DNA from: Nitrosophilus kaiyonis
GTDB taxonomy: Bacteria > Campylobacterota > Campylobacteria > Campylobacterales > Nitratiruptoraceae
Direction: 5' to 3'
Assembly (NCBI RefSeq): GCF_027943725.1
Contig: NZ_AP025696.1
Location: forward strand, 1,093,501-1,157,500
Length of the DNA stretch: 64,000 nt
The position numbers and the translations under genes are program-made. Of this stretch, positions 9,511 through 16,319 are shown one piece after another. A model generated the notes under the pieces. The model was not told where the DNA came from. It saw only the letters and a program-made list of their open reading frames with translations, and made no database searches. Every line of letters starts with the position of its first letter. Within the stretch, counting starts at the first letter, position 1.

Positions 9511-9516
9511 TATAAT
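9511..9516 (+). promoter_or_regulatory. -10 box upstream of the NifU-like gene
   Basis: TATAAT at 9511-9516 lies 28 bases before the ATG at 9545, behind a T-rich stretch. No good -35 is seen, as is usual for Campylobacterota promoters. An AAAAGGAG ribosome-binding site follows. Confidence 0.5.
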
Positions 9517-9544
9517 CATATATTATTTTATCAAAAGGAGATTT

Positions 9545-9994
9545 ATGGAGCAAATTCCAGATATAAATCCAGCATATTTAGAGCATATGATAGAACCTAA
9601 AAATTATGGGAAAATGGAAGAAGATGATGCAAAAGGTATAGGAAAAAACAAAGATAGTGGCGAAATGGTAATAATGCAGCTAAAAATTGATCCAAAAACA
9701 AAAAAAATTTTAGATATTAAATGGCAAACCAATGGATGTGGAACAACATTAGTTAGTGGAAGCCTTTTTAGTATAGAGTATAAAAGAGGTACAATTCAAG
9801 ATGGAATAGATTTTACAAACAAAGTTTTAGATAAAATAAAAGATAATCCCCCTGCAGATGCAGCTTGTGGAGAAGTTGTTGCAAGAGCATTTTTGGCAGC
9901 AATAAAAGATTATGAAGATAGAAAAAAGGGTATTAAAAAAGAGCATATTGAGTATGTCACACTTGCTTGTCCAGTTCCTGAAGAAAGCGAATAA
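9545..9994 (+). CDS. Stand-alone NifU/IscU-type scaffold-like protein
   Basis: A 149-residue protein aligned with the N-terminal scaffold domain of NifU/IscU, which assembles iron-sulfur clusters. Conserved parts are H-M-x-x-P-K-N-Y-G near residue 15-23, TNGCGTTLVSGS (second ligand Cys) and the ACGEVVARAFLAAI segment (third ligand Cys). By alignment, the position of the first ligand cysteine (normally A-C-G-D) reads DSGE, so a serine replaces it. An extra Cys sits near the C-terminus (LACP). It may be a modified scaffold or a regulatory relative. No partner iscS is next to it. Confidence 0.75.
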   Translation: MEQIPDINPAYLEHMIEPKNYGKMEEDDAKGIGKNKDSGEMVIMQLKIDPKTKKILDIKWQTNGCGTTLVSGSLFSIEYKRGTIQDGIDFTNKVLDKIKDNPPADAACGEVVARAFLAAIKDYEDRKKGIKKEHIEYVTLACPVPEESE

Positions 9995-10164
9995 GTTAGG
10001 AGACAAGGTGATAAGGTGGCAAGCAGTGAAGCTGAGAAGAGGAATAGGGCATAGCGGGATAGTGGAAAAGGTGTTCAGGAAGAAGGTTGAAAATAGAAGG
10101 AAAGCCAATTCCCAATTCCTAATTACCAATATCCAATGTCCAATGACTAATGACTAATTATTAA
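9995..10164 (+). repeat. Heptad-repeat leader element (copy B), longest copy
   Basis: A purine-rich arm (9995-10103) with AGG recurring in a loose 7-base rhythm is followed by eight successive 7-base units of CCAATTC/CTAATGA type (10105-10160). The next gene's ribosome-binding site AAAAGGA follows directly. GGAATAGGGCATAGCGGGAT (10041-10060) recurs with one inserted G at 62018-62038. GCCAATTCCCAATT (10104-10117) is identical to 62091-62104. The element has no coding pattern consistent with its neighbours. Confidence 0.85.
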
Positions 10165-10176
10165 AAGGATATCAAA

Positions 10177-10986
10177 ATGAGAGAAATTTTTAAAAAAAAG
10201 CATGAATTATGGTTGAAGGTTTTATTTTCTGCATTTGCGCTTCCAAAAGGTGAAATAAGTGATGTTTTACTAGATTTTGCAGATATTGAATTTAGACATA
10301 TGAAATGGATTGCAAAAGATATAGTTAAAAACAGAGGTGATTTTAATTTTGATAGAGATAAAATAGATATTAAAGCAAACAATTTTTATGAGTTAATAGA
10401 TAAACTTATTGATTCGCTTTTAGCTATAGAGATTTCTTACAAAGATAGCGCTTTATTTTATAGAATAAAAAATGATGAGAGATATATGATAGAAAAATTA
10501 AGAGAATTTAAAAAATTTGAAGATTTTGAAATAACTGCATTTAATAAAAATATGAAATATAAAAATTTAGATAAAAAATCTCTTGATGCTTTGATTTTGT
10601 TTTTATTTGAGGAGATATATAAAGAGTATGAATTAATTTTAGTCTATTTTTACTCATCAATTCATACAGATAATGTATCTCTTTACTCTATATATGAAGA
10701 TTTAATTTATGAGTCAAAATTTCATTTAAAAAGTTTTGCTTTTCTGCAAGCAAAACTTGGACTTTTGTCTCTTCCAAGAGAGGTAATGGAAGAGGTGTAT
10801 AAATTTGAAGATTTGAAAAAGTTTTTATTGGATGGTATTGAGGAAGAAAAGGGTGCTAAAGAACAGTGCAGGGCATTAGCTGCTGCAGTTAAAGACAAAG
10901 ATTTATCAAGTTTTTTTGAATTTATAAATAATCAAGAAGATTATCATATAAAATTAATGGAAGAGGCTTTAAAAATTATAGATTAA
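10177..10986 (+). CDS. Probable double ferritin-like (di-iron) protein
   Basis: A 269-residue helical protein with no signal peptide. It carries three carboxylate-histidine pairs typical of ferritin-like or rubrerythrin-like helices: E38-x-x-H41, E179-x-x-x-H183 and E254-x-x-H257. Further helix glutamates lie at about 85 and 222-224. The first half (about 1-110) and second half (about 135-269) look like two related helical units. Role is inferred: iron or oxygen/peroxide handling in the cytoplasm. The exact family is not recognised. The gene sits behind repeat element B, and its terminator lies within the convergent neighbour's 3' end. Confidence 0.6.
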   Translation: MREIFKKKHELWLKVLFSAFALPKGEISDVLLDFADIEFRHMKWIAKDIVKNRGDFNFDRDKIDIKANNFYELIDKLIDSLLAIEISYKDSALFYRIKNDERYMIEKLREFKKFEDFEITAFNKNMKYKNLDKKSLDALILFLFEEIYKEYELILVYFYSSIHTDNVSLYSIYEDLIYESKFHLKSFAFLQAKLGLLSLPREVMEEVYKFEDLKKFLLDGIEEEKGAKEQCRALAAAVKDKDLSSFFEFINNQEDYHIKLMEEALKIID

Positions 10987-11291
10987 GCTGCAGGTATAGA
11001 TCTATATATTTGCAGCTTTTTTATAATATTTTTTAAATCTATTATTTCCTTATCAGAAAGTATTTTTTTGTTTTTATTTATTAAAATAATTTTATTGATA
11101 TCTTTTTTTACCCTATTAATATCTGCATATCCACCTTTTAAAAAAGTTTTTAAAGAATCAATATTTTTAAAATTATCAAGTTTTTTTATTAATTTAGAAG
11201 ATTTTTCATATATTTCGATTCTTAAATCAGAATATATTTCAGATGCAAAAATTGATAAAGATATAATAGATATAATTATTAAACTTTTCAA
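10983..11291 (-). CDS. Small exported protein of unknown function
   Basis: A 102-residue protein with a short signal peptide (about residues 1-16, ending near FASE) and a lysine-rich helical body. It has no cysteines and no recognised domain. It overlaps the upstream hydrolase gene by 4 bases, so it is the last gene of the polyamine/hydrolase operon. It overlaps the convergent ferritin-like gene by 4 bases. The likely location is the periplasm. I do not assign a function. Confidence 0.65.
   Translation of the reverse strand: MKSLIIISIISLSIFASEIYSDLRIEIYEKSSKLIKKLDNFKNIDSLKTFLKGGYADINRVKKDINKIILINKNKKILSDKEIIDLKNIIKKLQIYRSIPAA
10985..11022 (+). terminator. Terminator of the ferritin-like gene, nested in the opposing gene
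   Basis: AAGCTGCA (10985-10992) pairs with TGCAGCTT (11011-11018), followed by TTTT. It starts within the stop codon of the ferritin-like gene. The same bases encode the C-terminal residues of the opposite-strand small protein. Confidence 0.6.
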
Positions 11292-12079
11292 TTGAGTCTC
11301 CTTAAAACATCTAAAGCATTTTTCAATGTTTTGACAAAATCTGGATGAGTAAAAACAGCCATATGAGTAGTATCTTTTAAAATCGCTTTAAAAGCAAGAT
11401 TTTTAATATATCTTTCAAGATTTAAATAGTGTTTAAATGGTATCACCTCATCATTTTCAACATTGATTATAGCTACTGGTGTTCTTACATACTCCATATA
11501 TTTATATGTTTCAAATGGGTGTTTAAGTAAAAATTTCATTGGAAGATAAGGGTATTTATCTTTGGCTAGATTTAAAATAGAATCAAAAGGGGTAATTAGC
11601 ACTAATCCTTTTACATCTCTTTTACTGGCAAGATATGTTGCAACTGAGCTTCCAAGACTTCTTCCAATGAGATATACATCTTTTCCTTTAGCAAAATTAT
11701 CATATATTTCAATGGAGTCAGAAAATATTTTATCCTGTGAAGGTTCCCCTCTAGAATTTGCATATCCTCTATAGTTAAAAACTAAAAAATTAAAATCATT
11801 TATATCTTTTACTACATTTAAAAATGCTAATGCATTATTAGAATTTCCACCAAAATATATTATTAAAGGATTGTGTTTGCTATTTTCAACAAAAGCTCCT
11901 TCTAAAATAATATTGTCAGATGTTTTAAACTCTATTTTTTTTAAATTTTTTACTTCTAAAACTATATTTTTTGGTGCTTTTTCAGGATGAAATATCTCAT
12001 TTTCTTGTTTTAGATAAACTCTTATTGCAGCTATAAAATATAAAACTACTACAGCTATTGCTAAATATTTCAAATACAT
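11288..12079 (-). CDS. Alpha/beta hydrolase with N-terminal membrane anchor
   Basis: A 263-residue alpha/beta hydrolase. An N-terminal helix (about residues 4-20) anchors or exports it. The oxyanion region NYRGYANSRGEPS, the nucleophile elbow GRSLGSSVA with catalytic serine, an aspartate in NVENDEVIPF and a C-terminal histidine (THMAVF) are all visible. This pattern matches the YfhR/Bem46-like group of membrane-linked serine hydrolases. The substrate is unknown. It starts 3 bases after nspC and overlaps the next gene by 4 bases, so it is co-transcribed with the polyamine genes. A functional link is not shown. Confidence 0.82.
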   Translation of the reverse strand: MYLKYLAIAVVVLYFIAAIRVYLKQENEIFHPEKAPKNIVLEVKNLKKIEFKTSDNIILEGAFVENSKHNPLIIYFGGNSNNALAFLNVVKDINDFNFLVFNYRGYANSRGEPSQDKIFSDSIEIYDNFAKGKDVYLIGRSLGSSVATYLASKRDVKGLVLITPFDSILNLAKDKYPYLPMKFLLKHPFETYKYMEYVRTPVAIINVENDEVIPFKHYLNLERYIKNLAFKAILKDTTHMAVFTHPDFVKTLKNALDVLRRLN

Positions 12080-12082
12080 TCC

Positions 12083-13246
12083 TTATGACAATCTATTTTT
12101 AAAATCTTCATATTTGAATTCTTTTACAATTTTTAAAGAGCCATCTTTTTTCAAAATTGCCAATGATGGAAGTTTTATTCCATTAAATGTTGTATTTTTT
12201 ACAAAAGTATAATGAATCATATCCTCAAATATTATTTTTTGTCCAATCTTTAATGGCTTATCAAAACTATAATCTCCTATAATATCTCCTGCTAAACAAC
12301 TATTTCCACCAAGTCTATATGTATATTTTTTTTCTAATGGTTTAGCTGCTCCTCTTACATCTGGCCGATATGGCATTGCGAGGACATCAGGCATGTGAGC
12401 TTCTGCTGATGTATCTAAAATTGCTATATCCATTCCATTATGAATAATATCAACTACAGTTGCTATTAAAGGTCCTGTTTGCCATCCTACTGCTTCACCT
12501 GGTTCTAAATAGACCTCAATATTATTATATCTTTTTTTGAAATCTTTAATTATATTAATAAGTTTTTCAACTTCATAATCTTCTCTTGTTATATGGTGTC
12601 CTCCACCAAAATTTACCCATTTGCACCTTTTTATAATTTTTTTAAATTTTTCCTCAAAAGCTTTTAAAACATTTTCTAAAGCCTCAGCACTCTCTTCACA
12701 AAGGGCGTGAAAATGAAGTCCATCTAAAGAGTTAATTTCACTTTCATCAAACTCTTTTTTAATAACTCCAAGTCTACTAAAAGCTCCACAAGGATTATAT
12801 AGATCAACTGGGGCTGCTGAATATTCTGGATTTACTCTTATTCCAATAGAGATATTAGGATTTATTTTTTTAACAATATCTTTATACTTTTTTAATTGAT
12901 TAAAAGAGTTAAAGATTATATGGTTAGATATTTTTGCTATCTCTTCAATTTCATCATCTTTAAAGGCAGGAGAATATGTATGAGTTTCTTTTTTAAGCTC
13001 TTCATTTGACAGTTTTGCCTCCCAAAGGCCGCTTGCTGTAGCACCATCAAGATATTTTGCAACTAAATCAAAGGTGCTCCACATAGCAAAACCTTTGAGG
13101 GCTAAAAGAATTTTCGCTCCACTTTTTTCTTTTACATAATGTAAAAGTTTTAAATTCTCTTCTAAAAGCTCCTCTTCACATACATAACATGGAGTGGGTA
13201 TCTTATCTAAAACAGACTCTATTTTACTTTTTCTATGAATCTTCAA
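12083..13246 (-). CDS. nspC: Carboxynorspermidine/carboxyspermidine decarboxylase
   Basis: A 387-residue PLP enzyme of the alanine-racemase-fold decarboxylases. ALKGF near residue 50 holds the PLP lysine. The HFHALCE segment, the glycine-rich NFGGGHH phosphate loop, EPGEA and a C-terminal active-site region with CLAGD follow in the family order. It removes the carboxyl group from carboxyspermidine or carboxynorspermidine to give spermidine or norspermidine. Its gene follows the dehydrogenase gene by 9 bases, so both steps are encoded together. In C. jejuni this pathway makes spermidine from putrescine. Confidence 0.93.
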   Translation of the reverse strand: MKIHRKSKIESVLDKIPTPCYVCEEELLEENLKLLHYVKEKSGAKILLALKGFAMWSTFDLVAKYLDGATASGLWEAKLSNEELKKETHTYSPAFKDDEIEEIAKISNHIIFNSFNQLKKYKDIVKKINPNISIGIRVNPEYSAAPVDLYNPCGAFSRLGVIKKEFDESEINSLDGLHFHALCEESAEALENVLKAFEEKFKKIIKRCKWVNFGGGHHITREDYEVEKLINIIKDFKKRYNNIEVYLEPGEAVGWQTGPLIATVVDIIHNGMDIAILDTSAEAHMPDVLAMPYRPDVRGAAKPLEKKYTYRLGGNSCLAGDIIGDYSFDKPLKIGQKIIFEDMIHYTFVKNTTFNGIKLPSLAILKKDGSLKIVKEFKYEDFKNRLS

Positions 13247-13255
13247 AATATACCT

Positions 13256-14473
13256 TTAAACTTTTACTTCTCTTGTCTCATCTGGATCCATCTCTAAAAC
13301 CGTCCAAGGAAGACCCTGTTTCATTAACTCTTCCATAAATGGATCTGGATCAAACTGCTCCATATTATAAACACCGCTTTTTCTCCACTCATTTGTAAGC
13401 ATCATCTTTGCTCCAATCATTGCAGGAACTCCAGTTGTATAGCTTACACATTGGCTATAAACCTCTTTAAAAGCCTCTTGATGGTCACAAATATTATAGA
13501 TATATATTTTTCTTCTTTTTCCATCTTTTATACCTTCACATACAACACCAATATTTGTTTTTCCTTTTGTTCTAGGGCCCAAACTTGCAGGATCTGGAAG
13601 TAAAGCTTTTAAAACATGCAAAGGAACAACTTTGCATCCATCAACTTCAATTGGATCAATCCTTGTCATTCCAACATTATCTAAAACTTTTAAATGAGTT
13701 AAATAACTCTCACTAAATGTCATCCAAAATCTAATTCTTTTTAATCCTTTTATATGTTTTACTAAAGACTCTTCCTCTTCATGATATAAAAGATAACTAT
13801 CTTTTGGGCCAATTTCTGGATAGTTCCATATCATTTTATATTCCATTGGCTCAGTCTCTATCCATTTTCCATTTTCCCAATATTTTCCTTTTGAATTAAC
13901 CTCTCTTATATTGATTTCTGGATTAAAGTTTGTAGCAAAAGGGTATCCATGATCACCCGCATTACAATCAAGAATATCTATATAATGAATCTCATCAAAA
14001 TAGTGTTTTTGTGCATATGCAACGAATACATTTGTAACACCCGGATCAAATCCGCTTCCAAGAAGAGCCATAATACCTCTTTCTTTAAATGTCTCATGCA
14101 AAGCCCACTGCTCTTTGTATTCAAATTTTGCTGTATCTGGATGCTCATAATTTGCAGTATCTAGATAATCAACTTTTGTCTCCATACAAGCTTCCATAAT
14201 TGATAAATCTTGGTAAGGCAGGGCAACATTTATAACAAGATTAGGTTTTACTAAATTTATTAAATCAATTAGTTCATTTACATTATCTGCATCAACTTTT
14301 GCAACATTTATATCCACATTCCATTTGTTTTTTATCTCTTGTTTTATCTCTTCACATTTACTTAGGGTTCTGCTTGCAAGAGTAATTTCATTAAAAACAT
14401 CACTATTTAATGCGCATTTATGAGCTACAACTCTTCCAACACCACCTGCTCCGATAATTAATACTCTATTCAT
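13256..14473 (-). CDS. Carboxynorspermidine synthase (saccharopine dehydrogenase family)
   Basis: A 405-residue NAD(P)-dependent enzyme of the saccharopine-dehydrogenase fold. The nucleotide motif GAGGVG lies at residues 8-13. GSGFDPGVTNVF is the family's conserved central loop. It condenses aspartate semialdehyde with a diamine to form carboxynorspermidine or carboxyspermidine. It is the first gene of a four-gene operon with nspC, a hydrolase and a small exported protein. The -10 box at 14507-14502 lies within the 3' end of the upstream nuclease gene's gap. The assignment is secured by its neighbour nspC. Confidence 0.92.
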   Translation of the reverse strand: MNRVLIIGAGGVGRVVAHKCALNSDVFNEITLASRTLSKCEEIKQEIKNKWNVDINVAKVDADNVNELIDLINLVKPNLVINVALPYQDLSIMEACMETKVDYLDTANYEHPDTAKFEYKEQWALHETFKERGIMALLGSGFDPGVTNVFVAYAQKHYFDEIHYIDILDCNAGDHGYPFATNFNPEINIREVNSKGKYWENGKWIETEPMEYKMIWNYPEIGPKDSYLLYHEEEESLVKHIKGLKRIRFWMTFSESYLTHLKVLDNVGMTRIDPIEVDGCKVVPLHVLKALLPDPASLGPRTKGKTNIGVVCEGIKDGKRRKIYIYNICDHQEAFKEVYSQCVSYTTGVPAMIGAKMMLTNEWRKSGVYNMEQFDPDPFMEELMKQGLPWTVLEMDPDETREVKV

Positions 14474-14501
14474 TTTTATTCCTTTTATAAAGGTTTTTTA
14501 G

Positions 14502-14507
14502 ATTATA
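14502..14507 (-). promoter_or_regulatory. -10 box for the polyamine operon
   Basis: TATAAT on the minus strand sits about 29 bases before the ATG at 14473, followed by an AAAAGGA ribosome-binding site. No convincing -35 hexamer is present. Confidence 0.45.
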
Positions 14508-14511
14508 TCAA

Positions 14512-16041
14512 CTAAAGAATTAAAAAATCTTTTTTATAATATATAACTATTTGCGGTTTATAATAGTATGATATATGCCCCCTTTTTATAAGAATTTTGG
14601 AGTTATTTTTTGGTATTAAAGATCTGTCTTTAAAATATAACTTAATTTTACCTCTTTTATAAAATAGGTATCCATTTTTATAAGTTCCTTTTAAATCAGT
14701 AATAATCTCATTTTGATATATTTTTTTTGATAAAACTTGATCTTTATATTTTATGAAAAATTGGTCTACTTTTTTTAGAGTTTTTTTTAAAACAAAATCG
14801 CCAGTTTTTACAATCTCTAAATTGCCTTTATATCTTTTTGTTTTTAATATTTCAATATCATATACATTTTTTTCATTTAAATTATCAGGAGCATTATAAA
14901 TCATTATAGCTCTATCATTTCCTCTTTTTATTATTGCAATATTTTTATATCTCAATAAAACAGCAGCATTTTCAATAATTGCATCAAACTCTTTTGGTTT
15001 TTGTTCATATAGATTTTTTATTTTGATTTTTTTTAATGTAAACTCTTTTTTATCATAAAATGGCTTTGTATCAAAGATTGCATATATTGGCAGATGATCT
15101 GAGTATCCTTTACCTAAATGTCTATCTCTTTTTATTTTCCATCTATAAATATGTCTATTTTTATATAGATATTTTGGCCTAAATACATTAAAGGAGTTAT
15201 CTATATAGTTTACTCCATATTTATCAAACATCGATTTTGGAAGTAAAATGTTATCAAGGGTATTTTTTTTGCCTTTAAAAATATAGCTAAATCTATATAG
15301 TGAAGGAATCTCAAGCCAAAGATTATATAAATAGCCACAATGTTTTTTTACAAAATCTTCATTTACAAATCTATTTTTATAAATAGTAGGCAAGATATGA
15401 TTTATTCCAGTGATTCCTAATGTATCATTTAGTAGTGGCTCATAAAGAAGTGTTTGAAACTCATTATAGTTTGAGTTAAAATCACCCAAAACTATATAAT
15501 CACTTTTACAGTTTAGTTTTTTTATCTCTTTTAAAAGGGCTTTTGCATAAATAACTCTTATGCTTTCTGGCGCATGTTTTGATTTCCAATGATTAATAAA
15601 TATTATTAATGTATTATTTTCTATATCTATGGTTACTTTTAAAATATTTCTTGCTCTTTTTATATCTTTTATCTCAATCTCTTCTTTTTTAATAATTTTA
15701 TATTTAGAAAAAATGGCATTTTTTACTGGAGAGAATCTACTATGTGCAATGGCAAAATAGGGATAATGCAAATAAGAGTTTAAATCTTTTAAAACTTTTA
15801 ATGATTCAATCTCTTGTAAAGCAATAATATCTGGATTTAAATCTTTTATAACTTTTGCAATATTTTTAAGTTTTATTTTATATGTTTTTTCATTCCAGTT
15901 ATGCGTGTATGGAATATAATCTTCATATTCAAGTCCACTTTTTTGAAGATCAAATAGATTTTGAACATTATATGAAGCTATTTTAAAAGGTTTTGAATAG
16001 CAAAAAACTGTTATTAAAAATAGAATAAATATCTTATGCAT
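14512..16041 (-). CDS. Secreted endonuclease/exonuclease/phosphatase family protein
   Basis: A 509-residue protein with a signal peptide (about 1-16). The EEP catalytic domain covers about residues 19-330. Its motifs in order are SYNVQNLFD, ALQEIE (metal Glu), NHWKSK, LGDFNSN and SDHLP. After it come two beta-rich stretches (about 350-430 and 440-509) that resemble OB-fold modules found in extracellular nucleases. It should cleave DNA, RNA or a phosphodiester outside the cytoplasm. It is divergent from the pgaABCD operon and lies behind a 55-residue gene that overlaps its start by 8 bases. Confidence 0.78.
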   Translation of the reverse strand: MHKIFILFLITVFCYSKPFKIASYNVQNLFDLQKSGLEYEDYIPYTHNWNEKTYKIKLKNIAKVIKDLNPDIIALQEIESLKVLKDLNSYLHYPYFAIAHSRFSPVKNAIFSKYKIIKKEEIEIKDIKRARNILKVTIDIENNTLIIFINHWKSKHAPESIRVIYAKALLKEIKKLNCKSDYIVLGDFNSNYNEFQTLLYEPLLNDTLGITGINHILPTIYKNRFVNEDFVKKHCGYLYNLWLEIPSLYRFSYIFKGKKNTLDNILLPKSMFDKYGVNYIDNSFNVFRPKYLYKNRHIYRWKIKRDRHLGKGYSDHLPIYAIFDTKPFYDKKEFTLKKIKIKNLYEQKPKEFDAIIENAAVLLRYKNIAIIKRGNDRAIMIYNAPDNLNEKNVYDIEILKTKRYKGNLEIVKTGDFVLKKTLKKVDQFFIKYKDQVLSKKIYQNEIITDLKGTYKNGYLFYKRGKIKLYFKDRSLIPKNNSKILIKRGHISYYYKPQIVIYYKKDFLIL

Positions 16042-16201
16042 ATATATCTATATGTCCATCTTTTGGTCTTTTTTTATTTTCTTTCTTTTTATTTTTTTTA
16101 ACTATTTTTTTCTTTTTTTTCCTTAGCCAAGACCTAAAAGGTAATTTTTCATCAGTTATTTTAAATGCTTTATAAACTTCTTCAATATTAAAATCTGCCA
16201 T
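16034..16201 (-). CDS. Small basic protein (55 aa) overlapping the nuclease gene
   Basis: Read by hand: ATG at 16201 on the minus strand, preceded by AAAAAAGGA six bases earlier, and open for 55 codons to TAA at 16036-16034. The N-terminal 20 residues look like a short amphipathic helix (MADFNIEEVYKAFKITDEKL). Then come an S-W motif, a 20-residue lysine-rich tract and a tail ending in IDIYA. It overlaps the nuclease start by 8 bases, as in translational coupling. The basic tract suggests contact with nucleic acid or polyanions, which is inference. I do not recognise a family. Confidence 0.6.
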   Translation of the reverse strand: MADFNIEEVYKAFKITDEKLPFRSWLRKKKKKIVKKNKKKENKKRPKDGHIDIYA

Positions 16202-16292
16202 AATTTATCCTTTTTTATAAATTTTAGCAAAAAATAGACGATAATATAGGATAAATAAAGAATAGATATGTAAAATGTGTTAACAATCTTTT

Positions 16293-16298
16293 TATAAT
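16293..16298 (+). promoter_or_regulatory. -10 box for the pga operon
   Basis: TATAAT at 16293-16298 lies 22 bases before the pgaA ATG. The ribosome-binding site AAAAGGA follows at about 16309-16315. No -35 consensus is visible, and the upstream stretch is AT-rich. The implied leader is very short. Confidence 0.5.
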
Positions 16299-16319
16299 TT
16301 AGATGTTAAAAGGAATAAT

